The notes below the pieces were generated by a model, which was given only the letters and a program-made list of their open reading frames with translations, was not told the origin of the DNA and ran no database searches. The translations under genes and the position numbers were made by a program. Of a stretch of 49,426 nt of DNA, positions 34,003-44,831 are shown piece after piece. The stretch covers positions 72,225 through 121,650 of the forward strand of contig JAEUPP010000061.1 in the NCBI GenBank assembly GCA_016790075.1, written 5' to 3'. Numbering within the stretch: position 1 is the first letter of the stretch; each line of letters begins with the position of its first letter. This stretch comes from Rhodanobacteraceae bacterium (GTDB lineage Bacteria > Pseudomonadota > Gammaproteobacteria > Xanthomonadales > Rhodanobacteraceae).

Positions 34003-35385
34003 TCAGGCGACCGCCTCAAAACGTACACTGAACAACGCGCCGCCGAGTGCGTCGGAGCGGTGTACGGCCAGCGAACCGCGATAGCCTTTGACGATGTCCT
34101 GCACGATGGCCAGACCAATGCCATGGCCCTGCACGCGTTCGTCGCCACGCACGCCACGCTGCAGCAAGCGCTCGACCTTGTCGGCGGGGATACCGGGGCC
34201 GTCGTCCTCGACCCGCAACTCCAGACCGGCGCGGCGCATGCGCGGTGCCTTGACCACATGCGCCGTCAGCAGCACACGGCGGTCGGCCCACTTGAACGCG
34301 TTTTCGAGCAGATTGCCGAGCAGTTCCATGAGATCCCCCTGGGCGCCGAAAAACCGCGCATCCGGGTCGATCTCAAATTCGCAGAGTACACGCTTGGCCG
34401 CGTAGACCTTTTCCAGGCTCGCGACTATGCCTTCCGCGGCCGATTCGATCGCCAGCGGGGTAGAAAACACCTGATGGCGCGAGGCCGTTGCGCGCGAGAG
34501 CTGATACGACACGATGTCATGCATGCGCTGCGACTGTTCGCTGACGCTGCGGCGCAGACTGGTATAGCCGGCGTCGCTATCGATTTCGCTGCGCAGCACA
34601 GCCAGCGGTGTCTTCAGGCTGTGCGCAAGATCGGACATGGTGTTGCGGTAACGGTCGAGCTGTTCGCGCCCGAAATCGATGAGTTCGTTGAGACTGCCCG
34701 TCAGCGGCGCAAGCTCGGCCGGATACTGCCCGGGCAAGCGGTCGGCATCGCCGTTCATGACGTTGTCGACATCACGCACCATCTTGCGCAGTGGACTCAG
34801 TCCCCAGCGCAGCAACGCAATCTGCAGCAGCAGCAGCACGATGGCCAGCGCCCCCAGCCAGCGCGCGAGCGTGCGCCGGTACGCCGTGATCTGGCGCAGG
34901 AAAGGCTGCTCGCTCTGCGCCACATGTACTGTCAGGCTGACTGGCCGGCGCTCGTCAACTTCCCAGTTGACCCCCTGGGAAAACACGAATACACGGCCGA
35001 CCGAATTGTCGATCGGCCCCTCGAACCGAGTCTCGCCCGGCGCCAGGCGCGTATCGAATGCCAGCTCGCGACCCAGCGCCGAGGGTGACTCCCAGCGCAA
35101 CGAATCGCTGTCGCCAATGACTACCGCATAGAGACCCGAGCCCGGACGATTGAACTCGGGGTCCGGCAAGGTTTCCGGCGGCAGCAGCTTCGTGCCACGC
35201 AAGACATCCGAACCCGCAAGGTAGGCATAGACATAGTCCTGCAGCCGGTCGCGCATGGCGGCGACCGTCGCATCGTAATAGGCCTTGTCGAGGGCGAATC
35301 CAGTGACACCAAGAAACGCCGCAAGCGCGAGGCCCGCCGCGACGGTTGAACGCGCCTGCAGCGACAGCGGTCGCCGCGATGCCAT
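34003..35385 (-). CDS. phoQ: Sensor histidine kinase, PhoQ-like
   Basis: This is a 460-aa inner-membrane kinase. Transmembrane helices at about 12-33 and 172-193 enclose a periplasmic sensor of about 135 residues, rich in acidic residues. A HAMP-like segment follows. The phosphoacceptor is H255 in LAHSLKTPLAVL, the PhoQ-type H-box. NLLENAFKWA (N), DDGPGIP (G1) and GHGIGLAIV (G2) complete the ATPase. PhoQ proteins respond to low Mg2+, acid and cationic peptides. The gene lies 6 nt after the phoP stop, in an operon with PepSY and phoP. Confidence 0.88.
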   Translation of the reverse strand: MASRRPLSLQARSTVAAGLALAAFLGVTGFALDKAYYDATVAAMRDRLQDYVYAYLAGSDVLRGTKLLPPETLPDPEFNRPGSGLYAVVIGDSDSLRWESPSALGRELAFDTRLAPGETRFEGPIDNSVGRVFVFSQGVNWEVDERRPVSLTVHVAQSEQPFLRQITAYRRTLARWLGALAIVLLLLQIALLRWGLSPLRKMVRDVDNVMNGDADRLPGQYPAELAPLTGSLNELIDFGREQLDRYRNTMSDLAHSLKTPLAVLRSEIDSDAGYTSLRRSVSEQSQRMHDIVSYQLSRATASRHQVFSTPLAIESAAEGIVASLEKVYAAKRVLCEFEIDPDARFFGAQGDLMELLGNLLENAFKWADRRVLLTAHVVKAPRMRRAGLELRVEDDGPGIPADKVERLLQRGVRGDERVQGHGIGLAIVQDIVKGYRGSLAVHRSDALGGALFSVRFEAVA

Positions 35386-35391
35386 GCGGAC

Positions 35392-36084
35392 TTAATCCGT
35401 CGCGACGTCGCTGCGCGGAATCGCGAAGCGGTAGCCACGGCCACGCACCGTCTCGATCGGCTTGAGCTGTCCATCGGGATCGAGCTTGCGCCGCAAGCGA
35501 CCGATAAACACTTCAAGCACGTTGGAGTCGCGGTCGAAGTCCTGCTGGTAGATGTGCTCGGTCAGATCGGCCTTGGAGACGAGTTCGCCCGCATGCAGCA
35601 TCAGATATTCAAGCACCTTGTACTCGTAGCTCGTCAGGTCGACCGGCTTGTTGTCGACCGTGATGCTCTGCGCCGTCGTGTCGAGCTGCACCGGACCACA
35701 TTCGAGCACCGGTTTGGTCCAGCCGGTGGCGCGGCGTACCAGCGCATTCAGGCGTGCGAGCAGTTCTTCCACGTGGAACGGTTTTACAAGGTAGTCGTCG
35801 GCCCCGGCTTTGAGGCCTTCGACCTTGTCCTGCCAGCTAGAACGTGCGGTCAGGATCAGGATCGGATAGCGCTGGCCGTCGTCGCGCAATGCCTTGACGA
35901 GCTCCATGCCAGGACGCTTGGGCAGGCCCAGGTCGATCACCGCTACGTCGAAGGGCATTTCCCGCCCCAGGTACAGGCCTTCATCGCCGTCAGCAGCGCA
36001 ATCGACTGCATACCCTTCCCGTTTGAGTCGCGCGGCCAGTGTTTCACGCAACGGGGCTTCGTCTTCGACCAGCAGGACTCGCAT
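35392..36084 (-). CDS. phoP: Response regulator, PhoP-like (OmpR family)
   Basis: A 230-aa regulator. The receiver domain has acidic residues E7 and D8, the phosphoacceptor D51 (AVIDLGLP) and the LVKPFH lysine. The winged-helix domain (about 125-222) ends with RGRGYRFAIPRSD, and VEVFIGRLRRKLDP-like residues (VLEVFIGRLRRKLD) form the recognition helix. Its ATG shares one base with the TAA of the PepSY gene. D51 and overall length match enteric PhoP. Confidence 0.92.
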   Translation of the reverse strand: MRVLLVEDEAPLRETLAARLKREGYAVDCAADGDEGLYLGREMPFDVAVIDLGLPKRPGMELVKALRDDGQRYPILILTARSSWQDKVEGLKAGADDYLVKPFHVEELLARLNALVRRATGWTKPVLECGPVQLDTTAQSITVDNKPVDLTSYEYKVLEYLMLHAGELVSKADLTEHIYQQDFDRDSNVLEVFIGRLRRKLDPDGQLKPIETVRGRGYRFAIPRSDVATD

Positions 36085-36338
36085 TATCGGCTCTCCTTGT
36101 TCTCGTCCGCGGGAATTTTCACCACTTGCACTCGCCCGTCGCGGGTCAGCAACTTGATCCGGTATAGCTTTTTCTTGCCGATCGTGACTTCTTCGGCCTT
36201 GAGCACGCGTCCCTGGATTTCCTGCTGCACCCGCTCAACTGCATCTTCGAGCGTCATCGGTGCAGCCGCCGCTGCGCCGACCGCGGCGAGCGCGATCAGC
36301 GGCACAAGGCGGTGCAATGGGAGAGCCCGTCGTGGCAT
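36084..36338 (-). CDS. Exported PepSY-domain protein
   Basis: An 84-aa periplasmic protein. Signal peptide residues 1-26 (LIALAAVGAAAAAP) precede a single PepSY fold: TLEDAVERVQQEIQGRVL, a central KKKLYRIKLLTRDGRV and a final VVKI. Stand-alone PepSY proteins next to two-component genes are thought to tune the sensor kinase. Its stop overlaps the phoP start, so the three genes form PepSY-phoP-phoQ. Confidence 0.85.
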   Translation of the reverse strand: MPRRALPLHRLVPLIALAAVGAAAAAPMTLEDAVERVQQEIQGRVLKAEEVTIGKKKLYRIKLLTRDGRVQVVKIPADENKESR

Positions 36339-36435
36339 GCGTTCATCTTAGCGAGAGGGGCCGAGTCTCGATAGCGCGAATTGAATTGCACCTGAACTGC
36401 GTGCAGCGTGGAAATTTCCGCGCATGCATAGCCGA

Positions 36436-37344
36436 TCAGTAGATTTCGCCGACACAGCAGCGCAGGCTGCCGCCAGCCTTTTCGATCTCCGCCAGCGCAA
36501 CCGCCTCGATGCGGAAACCCCAGGCAGCCAGCATGTCGCACGCGGCAGGATCAAGTGAGGCCGCCGCGCGTGCGCTCATCCAGACTGTATCGTCACTGAG
36601 CGCAATGCAATTGCCGGCGTAGTCGGCCTTCTGCGCCGCACTGATGACCAGCGTCCGCGGTGCGTACAGCGCAGCGATCGCCTGCGCCACAGCCGGATCC
36701 GCAAAGCCGTCCGGCGCAATCAGCAGCGCACGACCCGCGAGCACCGACATCACGACATTGGTGTGGTATTCGCCCGGCGCGAGGTCGAAGCAGAACGTCA
36801 GATTGAGCTTGAATGCCGCATGCATTGCTGCAGCCCCCGCCGGGTCGCAGCGCTCACTCAGGCCGCAATAGCCTATTCCACGCGCCCGATCGATGACCAG
36901 GCTGCCGGTCAGCTCGGCAATTCCGGACATGGCGGACAAATCCACTTCTTCATAACCGAGCAGACTATGGAAGAAGCCGCGGATATCGGGCCGCTCCGCT
37001 TCCCGCTGGCGTACCGGATGGCGCATATGGCCGATGATGAGCCGGCCCGGCGCCGTCGCGAACACGTTGTTGGGGAACACCGCATCCGGCGTGGCCGGGT
37101 CCCCCGGAAAGCAGACTGTCGGCAGCAGGGACGACACGCGCCGGGCCAGAGCAGCATGCTCGGCCAGTGCTGCGCGGGGGTCCACGCCGCTGTCCATCAC
37201 CATGTAGCGATTGTCGCTCGCGGATTGCTCGGCGAGATGGAAGCCGTGGGGTGTGACGAGAAAGGCACCACGCGCGCAGCCGGGCGCAGCCGGTTCGAGC
37301 AACGCGGCACGGGCGGAAAACTCAGCGATGGAGCGGGTTATCAC
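36436..37344 (-). CDS. Arginine-deiminase-related hydrolase (CtlX/DDAH-like)
   Basis: A 302-aa amidinotransferase-fold enzyme. The GTG at 37344 is chosen because GGAGG lies 4 nt before it; the longer frame to 37467 is not conserved. Family motifs are PDAVFPNNVFATAPG, ELTGSLVIDRARGIGYCGLS, FDLAPGEYHTNVVMSVLAG (His), ISAAQKADYAGNCI, and a C-terminal GSLRCCVGEIY carrying the catalytic Cys. Members hydrolyse citrulline, arginine or dimethylarginine. The VFPNN and SLRC-type motifs favour the CtlX subgroup, but the substrate is uncertain. Confidence 0.88.
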   Translation of the reverse strand: MITRSIAEFSARAALLEPAAPGCARGAFLVTPHGFHLAEQSASDNRYMVMDSGVDPRAALAEHAALARRVSSLLPTVCFPGDPATPDAVFPNNVFATAPGRLIIGHMRHPVRQREAERPDIRGFFHSLLGYEEVDLSAMSGIAELTGSLVIDRARGIGYCGLSERCDPAGAAAMHAAFKLNLTFCFDLAPGEYHTNVVMSVLAGRALLIAPDGFADPAVAQAIAALYAPRTLVISAAQKADYAGNCIALSDDTVWMSARAAASLDPAACDMLAAWGFRIEAVALAEIEKAGGSLRCCVGEIY

Positions 37345-37490
37345 ATAGCCTCCGGAAAACGATTGACACAAGTTGCGCTTGGCGGCGCGGCCCACGACCT
37401 GGGTGGCGCCCGGAACCCCGGAGCGGGCAGCCCTGGGCTGGATTGGTGAAAACAGCTGGCACGGCATGACGAGCTTGCTGTGCGCATTGT

Positions 37491-40400
37491 TCAGATTTTT
37501 CTTGGTATCTCGATCCAGCTGTTACCACCCGGCTCGAACGCGGCGAGCACAGCACGGTCGCGGCCCCTGTGCTTGGCCTGATACAGCGCAGCGTCGGCAA
37601 GGCGCAGACAGTCATCCAGGCTATGCACGGTCGGCGCATTCTGAGCAAACGGATAAGCGCAGGCACCCAGTGAGCAAGTTACCCGCAGTGGCTCCACCGC
37701 GAATACAAATGGCTGATCGGCAATGCTGCTGAGCACGCGCAGGGCTGCGCCAGCGAGCCCAGCGCGATCGGTATCGCGCAGTACCAGCAGGAATTCTTCG
37801 CCACCCCAGCGCAGCAACAGATCGCCGTCACGTGCCTGCTGACGTAGCCGCGCCGCAATCTCGACGAGCACCGCATCACCCACGGCATGGCCATGCGTGT
37901 CGTTGATGCGTTTGAAGTGATCGCAGTCGACAAGCAGCAGACCCAGCGCATGGTCGTGTTCACCGTCCTCGCAGCGGCGCAGCGCGCGCGCGCGCTCGGC
38001 CGGCATCTGCTGCAAGAAATGGCGCCGATTCCCCAACCCGGTCAGCGGATCTGTCAGCGAGGCATGCTCCAGGCGCCGATTTGCTTCGGCAAGTTCACGT
38101 GTGCGCAGTGTCACTTCCTGCTGCAAACGCTGCGCACGGCGAGCCAGCGCAGCACTGCGCCAGCGGCCGGCCAGCACGCCAAGTGCCAGCAGCCCCAAGC
38201 CAAAGGCCACCAGTGCAGCGGAGGTCCGCCACCAGGGCGCACGCAGGTGGAAGGGAATCTCGATCGGCTCGGCTTCGACCGCGAACGCGTCCCGCGCGCG
38301 CAGACGCAAGGTGTAGTCGCCAGGCGGCAATCGGCTGAACTGGAAACGCGAGCCACTGCTCCATTCGGGACTGTGATCGCGCAGCCCGAGCAGTTCGGCG
38401 TTGTAGCGGATCTCCTGCGGCCGCTCGTAGGCGAGCAGGGCGACTTCAGCACGCACGCTATCGTCACCCGCAGCGAGCACTGTGCCGGATTTCAGCGGCG
38501 TGCCGCGTTCAGTCGCGGCAAGGCGCAGGCGCAATGGCGACGGCGGCCCGGCCGTGGACTCCTGCGCCGGGTCATACAGCGCCAGCCCATCCACGCCGCC
38601 TGCCCAGACACGGCCCTGGGCATCGACGTGACTGGCCCGATTGAACTCGAGTCCAGGCAGGCCGTCCTCCAGGCCGAAGTGAGTGACGTCCCGCAACTCC
38701 AGCTCCGCCGCCAGCGGGTCGGCAAACACGTAGCGCGTGACGCCGCTGGAACCGAATACATAAAGCCTTCCGTGGGCGTCGATAGCCTGCTGGTAGGTCT
38801 GTCCTGCCGGCCGCGCCGCAGCCGGTAGCCACACGCAACGGATTTCGCCCCCCAGATCCACGCGCACGATGCCGCCGCGACTCGCGACCCACAGCGCATG
38901 GCGCGCGCCATCGCTGTGCAATTGCATGTCGAGAAGTTCGGCACTTGGCAGGCAATTGCGCGGCGGCAGTTGCCAGCCTTCGTCGCCGCGCCAGGCCAGG
39001 CCAGCGGTAGTTGCGACCCAGAGCCGTTCCTGCCGGTCGTTGGCCGGCGCCAGCAACAGCTTGCGCACGGTCGGCGAACCGCTACCCAGAGGTAGCGGTT
39101 CGGGGGTGATCGTGCCCTGTTCCAGCCGTGCGAGCCCGTGCCGGGTTGCGATCCAGACGATGTGCCCCTGGTGCGTGTCCTGGGCCGCGACATCGAGCAC
39201 GGTCAGACCCGGCAGCCCGCTGTTGTCAACGCTGAAGTGCCGGATGCTAGCGCGCTCCAATCCAAACAAGCCCTGGTCCGAGGCCAGCCAGAGCGTCGTG
39301 CCGTCGCGCCGCATCGCAAACACCGTGCTGCGCTCGTACGGCTTGGGCAGAAAACGCTGCCACGCGCCCCCCATCCAGCGAGCCGGACCTTCGATCGTGC
39401 CTATCCACGGTGACTCGACGCCATCGGGGAAGACCGCCGAGCCGACACCGAACACGACCCGGTGCGGCAGGCCATGGCGCTCGTCGAGCGCCGCCCAATG
39501 GCCGGGTTCACGCCGTACCACGCCAGAGGACGTGGTGCCCAGCCAGAGCACGCGATGCATATCCGCGCCACCGGTTTCGAGCAAGCTAAGCACCGCATCC
39601 TCGGGCAGTCCTTCGGCACGCGTGATCAGGCGCACCTGGCCATCTTCCCGCACTTCGGCCAGCCCCGAGCGTGCCAGGCCCACGCGCAGCAGCGGCGTAC
39701 CATCACGTTCGCGGCTGGGCAGCAGCGGCGCAGCCGTGCCTTCCGGAAAGCCCGAGCGAGCGTCGTAGACGACCAGCGAGTCTGTCCCTAGCCGCGCCAG
39801 GCCGCGCCCCGTGCCTATCCACAAGTCGCGCCCGCCTGCCCCTCCCCAGAAGGCCAGGCTGCGAATCGCATTGCTCGGCAACCCATCCGCCTTGCCCAGA
39901 TGCCAGTCGGCGAGCACGGCCTTGCCCTCGGGATCGTCGAGCCGGTACAGGCCCGCCAGGTTGGTACCGATCCAAAGCGCTGCGCCACTGGGTCCTTCGC
40001 CTGCGAGCAGCACCGCGGCTTCCAGCGCGCTAGTCGCCGCTATCCCCTGACAGCCATCACGCCCGCAGCGATAGACACCACGCGGCGTGCCGGCATAAAC
40101 ACCTTGTTCCCCCCGCGCGAGCAAGGCCTCCAACGGCAGATCCAGCGGCAGGCCGGCGACGGCTTCGATGCGGCCATCGGCATCGCGACGCCAGAGTCCG
40201 ACACTGTCGGTTCCTATCCAAAGCGCGCCGTCATCGGTCGACACCAGACGTGTAACAAAAGGCCGCACACCAGCGCGTTCCGGCAGCCCAAGCCGGGTCC
40301 AGCGGCGGCCGTCGAACTGCGCGAGGCTGTCTTCGGTGCCCGCATAGACAAAGCCCTCGCGATCCTGGGCAAGGGCGTTGATCGTGTTCTGCGGCAGGCC

Positions 40401-40536
40401 GTCGGCCGTGCTGTAGCGGCGCAGCGCAATCCAGTCCAGGCGTTCACGCGCGACCGGTGCAGGCCCGTCCACCCGCGGTACCGCAGCGGCGGCAAGCGCC
40501 GACAGCGCCAGCGCAGCAAACCCGATGCACCATTGC

Positions 40537-40559
<23 letters not shown>
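37491..40559 (-). CDS. Propeller-sensor diguanylate cyclase
   Basis: A 1022-aa membrane protein from the ATG at 40559, which has GGAG seven bases upstream; it overlaps the dusA 3' end by 23 bp. A signal peptide (residues 1-26) is followed by periplasmic two-component-regulator propeller repeats (about 40-700; YSTADGLPQNTINALAQDRE, then many GLP/LWIGT-like units). A Y_Y_Y domain (FQFSRLPPGDYTLRLRARD), one membrane helix and a coiled coil come next. The GGDEF domain has the active site GGEEF at 919-923 and an RDGD (RxxD) inhibitory site five residues before it. It should make c-di-GMP in response to a periplasmic ligand. Confidence 0.92.
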
Positions 40560-41565
<1,006 letters not shown>

Positions 41566-41736
41566 GAAGGATGGTTAGCGCGGGCGCGCAACAGTCGGCG
41601 AATCAATAGCTTAATTCATCGCAACAAAGGCGGCCATGCCGAGCCACGATGCCCGACCATCATCAGGCTGCGGGCACACTGAAATCGTGCTGCCAATGAG
41701 GTCGCGCCACCCACAAACGCGTGACAAGAATGCGGC

Positions 41737-41982
41737 TCATTCCCCCTGTTCCCACCAATTGATGGTCACGCGCCAAGCCACGCTCGCCAACAGCAGGGAG
41801 ACCATCGCTCCCTCAGGAACCCCGATCGTAGTCGGTTGCGACCTCCCGTTATCCGCCACGCCCGCCACCAGCGTCTGCTCGATCAGGCGCAGCACACGTC
41901 GATCGGCTATTTGACGGTTCAACACGGCCAGTAGCTTTCGATGCTCGATACCGTCGAAACACGCTTCGATATTCGCGTCCAA
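41737..41982 (-). pseudogene. Group II intron reverse transcriptase/maturase fragment
   Basis: The 81-aa piece reads LDANIEACFDGIEHRKLLAV, then DRRVLRLIEQTLVAGV and GVPEGAMVSLLLASV. These are RT blocks as in maturases (normally LDADI-x-x-FFD-x-IDH and GTPQGG-x-SPLLAN). A TAA replaces the usual Tyr codon just before V-L-D-A. The 5' and 3' parts are missing, and the GTPQGG/SPLLAN motif is degenerate, so it is inactive. Confidence 0.8.
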
Positions 41983-42414
41983 TACTTAGCCGACTTTACG
42001 CTTGCGCTTCGCCGCACCTTGCACTCGGCTTCTTCACCACAAGAGCCACATCGGTGAATTTCGCAGTAGCGCGGCTATCACGTTTTACTAATTTTTACAG
42101 TTTCCAAAAGTTTCTATTAACAAACCAAAAATACAGGGTCACCTCCTCTCACTCCTGCAGCAGACCATTTGTCCAATAACCAAGGCAAGTGAACGTCGAC
42201 TTGTTCACAGTTCTTGCTGACGAGTCACTGGAACTGGCGTTGGCAGCCATACCCAGTAGTGCGGTCGCCACAACTAAAAGATGGTGGGAATACGGCGGCG
42301 AACTGGCAGATGCGGCATACACAACAGTGCTGATCCGGACCGCCGTTCGCTGGTCCAGCCATGGTCGTATCGTTGCTATAGCGTGACGCAAGTCGGAATT
42401 TTCCCGCTGACTGA

Positions 42415-42456
42415 GAAAAATTTTATGGCCAGCTGGAAAAATTTCATGGCCAGCTA
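42415..42456. repeat. 21-bp tandem repeat, possible IS21-type end
   Basis: Two adjacent 21-bp units (42415-42435 and 42436-42456) match at 19 positions; each has an A/T run followed by ATGGCCAGCT. Repeated units of this kind with TGGCCAGC lie in the ends of IS21-family elements; no transposase remains. Confidence 0.4.
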
Positions 42457-42653
42457 GAGATGTCGCTGCCTGAAGTAGCGCTTCATCGTCCGGCACGAGC
42501 TTGCATGCCACACCCTCAGGGTCTCGTAGTCTGGCGCGGGGGCGCCGATCGGGGATCCGCCGGGTGGACCGCCGCAACTCGCGTTATGCCGGCGCAAGCC
42601 GGCGCTCTTCTACCTTCGCACTAGTTCCTGTTGTCCATCAGGAGATCTATCCC

Positions 42654-43781
42654 GTGAACACAAAGATTACGCAGCGCAATAATTCCAGGTCATTGATACG
42701 CCTCATTGCGACAACCTTGGCGCTGCTGGCGCCTTGCGCGTTCGCCAATTCCACCTCTACGACCAGTGAGAGCCTTGATATCGCGCCGCAGCCAAAAATC
42801 GTTGGCGGCAGCATTGTCACCACCCCTGAGCCTTGGGTCGCATCGTTGCAGGAGCCCGGTCGTGGGCATGGCTGCGGCGGCTCGCTTATCGCGCCGCAAT
42901 GGGTGGTCACCGCCGCACATTGCGTCACCGGTCGAGCCAACCCGAACCAGGTGCGCCTTGGGTCGTTGAACAACAACAGCGGCGGCCAACTGATCGCCAT
43001 CGCGCAGAAAATCGTTCATCCGGGTTACAACGGTTCGAGTATCAATGGCGGCAACGATATCGCCTTGCTACGGCTGCAGAGTCCGGCTTCGGGTATCACC
43101 CCGATCAGCATCGGCACCGCCCCTGTCAGCGGAAACTCCATTCGCCTGCTGGGCTGGGGCCAGACCAGTCCACAGCCGGGCGGCCCGGGATCGATTCAGC
43201 TCAAGCAATTGAACACCCAGGTACTGCCGTCCAGCAGCTGCGTGAATTTTGCTACCGGCGACATTTGCATCAGGGGCAGCATCTCCCAGACGGCATGCTA
43301 CGGCGACTCCGGTGGACCGGCTTTGGTCAATGGTCTGCTGGTGGGTGCCACCAGCCGCGCTGGCGGCAATAACGATACCTGCGGGCCGACCAATGCGCTG
43401 TATACCAGCGTGGTGCATTTCAAGAGCTGGATCGATACGCAGATCGCAGGCGGTGGCGGTGGCGGCGGCGGTGGCGGCGGGTTCAGTCAGTCGGGCACGT
43501 TGAGCCATCTCGGCCAGGCGCTTGTTCCGTCCTCACCGGGACACTTCCGGGGCGGCAACGGCACCTATCAGGCGATTCTGGAAGGTTCACCGAATGCGGA
43601 CTTCGATCTCTTCCTGTACCGGTGGAACGGCGTCAATTGGTCGCTTGTCGCAGAAAGCACAGGGGAGAGTTCGTCGGAGTCGATCACACATAACGGCAGC
43701 GCCGGTTACTACGTGTTCGTGGTGAGATCGTATTACGGCAGCGGCGAGTACATGGTCGAATACGAGTACCCACAGCCCTGA
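42654..43781 (+). CDS. Secreted S1A serine protease with PPC domain
   Basis: A 375-aa chymotrypsin-fold zymogen. The GTG start has GGAG nine bases upstream. A signal peptide (TLALLAPCAFA) is followed by a propeptide cut before IVGGSIVTT. Triad: H89 (VTAAHCV), D135 (NDIALL), S219 (CYGDSGGP). The residue six before Ser is Thr, where trypsin has Asp, so specificity is not trypsin-like. Eleven glycines (about 263-273) link to a C-terminal PPC domain (ADFDLFLYRWNG, AGYYVFVVRSYYGSGEY). It is the first intact gene inside the dusA island and probably acts extracellularly. Confidence 0.93.
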   Translation: MNTKITQRNNSRSLIRLIATTLALLAPCAFANSTSTTSESLDIAPQPKIVGGSIVTTPEPWVASLQEPGRGHGCGGSLIAPQWVVTAAHCVTGRANPNQVRLGSLNNNSGGQLIAIAQKIVHPGYNGSSINGGNDIALLRLQSPASGITPISIGTAPVSGNSIRLLGWGQTSPQPGGPGSIQLKQLNTQVLPSSSCVNFATGDICIRGSISQTACYGDSGGPALVNGLLVGATSRAGGNNDTCGPTNALYTSVVHFKSWIDTQIAGGGGGGGGGGGFSQSGTLSHLGQALVPSSPGHFRGGNGTYQAILEGSPNADFDLFLYRWNGVNWSLVAESTGESSSESITHNGSAGYYVFVVRSYYGSGEYMVEYEYPQP

Positions 43782-44179
43782 TCGCTGCATCAAGGATGCC
43801 TTTGGCCAACCTTGTCGGGAGGGAGCCGGTAACCCGGCCCCCTCCCTCACGGCCCAACGCAAGGACTCACCTTCTCCCGCCAGGACTGCTTTGCACTTGC
43901 CGGGAATCGATGGAGGTAGTCGTTAGCCATCTCCGGCAACCCAAGGCATAGCCAGTCCGCCATAAGTACCTTTTTGCGGCAGCCCGAGGACGAAACCGCA
44001 AAACCGTACCAACGAATCCGTGCCACCGAATCCGTGCCACCCACAAATCAGATTTTTCCCAGGCATAACTGGGCTGATTTCCTAGACACCCGCCATAGCT
44101 GAGGGCGGACGATACCGCCGCGGCCCCGAACCCAGCACTGCCAGCCGGATCACATCCAAAGCGCATATCGCCGACTGCG
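43782..44179. other. Decayed spacer with a relic of the neighbouring membrane-protein gene
   Basis: The 400-bp stretch contains the stem-loop above, a 14-bp exact tandem repeat at 44013-44040 (CGAATCCGTGCCAC twice), and a minus-strand relic around 43,880-43,970 (LGLPEMANDYLHRFPASA) that resembles LGGQPEMVNDYLISFQATV of the 44,180-44,782 gene. The nucleotide match near 43,911-43,955 and 44,623-44,667 supports a partial duplication followed by decay. Confidence 0.5.
43817..43846. terminator. Strong stem-loop after the S1 protease gene
   Basis: GGGAGGGAGCCGG pairs with CCGGCCCCCTCCC (one mismatch) around TAAC, 35 nt after the stop. It lacks a T-run. Confidence 0.55.
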
Positions 44180-44782
44180 TCAAAGCACCCGCTCAAGCGC
44201 CGCGGCGACCACCGCTTGGCGCTCAAGAAAACTGCGCAAGCCGGCAGCGTCAAAGCGGGAAAGTAGAGGGCGGGAGCGGTGAACCAGACACCCCTCTTCA
44301 ATCGACAACGGCTCTAACGGGAGCTTGGCCAGGTAGAACGCCTGCAGTGATCGCGCCACATCAGGGGTGAACCAGCCATTGCGCAACGGGTATCCGGCAT
44401 CCCGAACAACGAAGTCTTCCGCCGTGGGAACACGCGCTGCCGCGCTTGGGCGCGAGCGTGGCCGGATGTCAGCGCTGTGCAGCTCGGAAACACCCCGGAG
44501 TTGGGTCGAGGTAACGAGATACCAGTCCGGCGTCCAGCCCGAACCTTCCTGGCCACCGCCGCCTATGTGCTGGCAGCGGACTTCGAACACGCGGCCTCCG
44601 ACTGTCGCCTGAAAGCTAATGAGGTAGTCGTTGACCATTTCCGGCTGCCCACCCAGGGCATGGGCTATCGCCAGGAAGCGCTGCTTGCGGCGGCTGGCGA
44701 AGGTTCTGGCAAGCAGCCAGCAACCGACAACGGCCATGACCGCAATCAATGCAATAAGGCGAACTTCAGCTTGCTCGGACAC
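44180..44782 (-). CDS. Single-span membrane protein of unknown function
   Basis: This is a 200-aa protein with a GTG start and GAGG about 8 nt upstream. One membrane helix (about 8-26, LIALIAVMAVVGCWLLA) and a basic stop-transfer RRKQR are followed by a soluble domain with GGQPEMVNDYLISFQATVGG, VRCQHIGGGGQEGSGW and a C-terminal LERQAVVAAALERVL. No family is recognised. A relic of its N-terminal part lies at 43,880-43,970, so the gene once existed in at least two copies in the island. Confidence 0.7.
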   Translation of the reverse strand: MSEQAEVRLIALIAVMAVVGCWLLARTFASRRKQRFLAIAHALGGQPEMVNDYLISFQATVGGRVFEVRCQHIGGGGQEGSGWTPDWYLVTSTQLRGVSELHSADIRPRSRPSAAARVPTAEDFVVRDAGYPLRNGWFTPDVARSLQAFYLAKLPLEPLSIEEGCLVHRSRPLLSRFDAAGLRSFLERQAVVAAALERVL

Positions 44783-44831
44783 AAGGGCTGCCTCTGCTGG
44801 TCGCGTGCGAAAGTATCCCGATTGTGCCTAG

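Larger units (their letters stand above)
41566..42653. other. 1.1-kb island entry region, mostly relics
   Basis: It contains the dusA leader (41,566-41,648, almost identical to 49,262-49,343), a maturase fragment, an AT-rich stretch near 42,080-42,150 and a 21-bp tandem repeat. Opposed open frames at 42,149-42,577 and 42,189-42,386 are not convincing genes. Confidence 0.5.

Noticed and set aside
42149-42577. 142-aa minus-strand frame with a signal-peptide-like end, and the opposed 65-aa plus-strand frame at 42,189-42,386
   Set aside because: The two overlap in antisense, neither has a good ribosome site or known family, and the region is a patchwork of mobile-element scars. A truncated secreted protein on the minus strand cannot be fully excluded.
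43451-43483. Run of GGC/GGT triplets as a microsatellite or CRISPR-like repeat
   Set aside because: It encodes the in-frame poly-Gly hinge of the S1 protease; no spacer-repeat structure is present.
43847-44301. Long minus-strand frames in the spacer after the S1 protease
   Set aside because: Most of the frame lies out of phase with the relic homology and overlaps the end of the real membrane-protein gene; only the short relic is supported.
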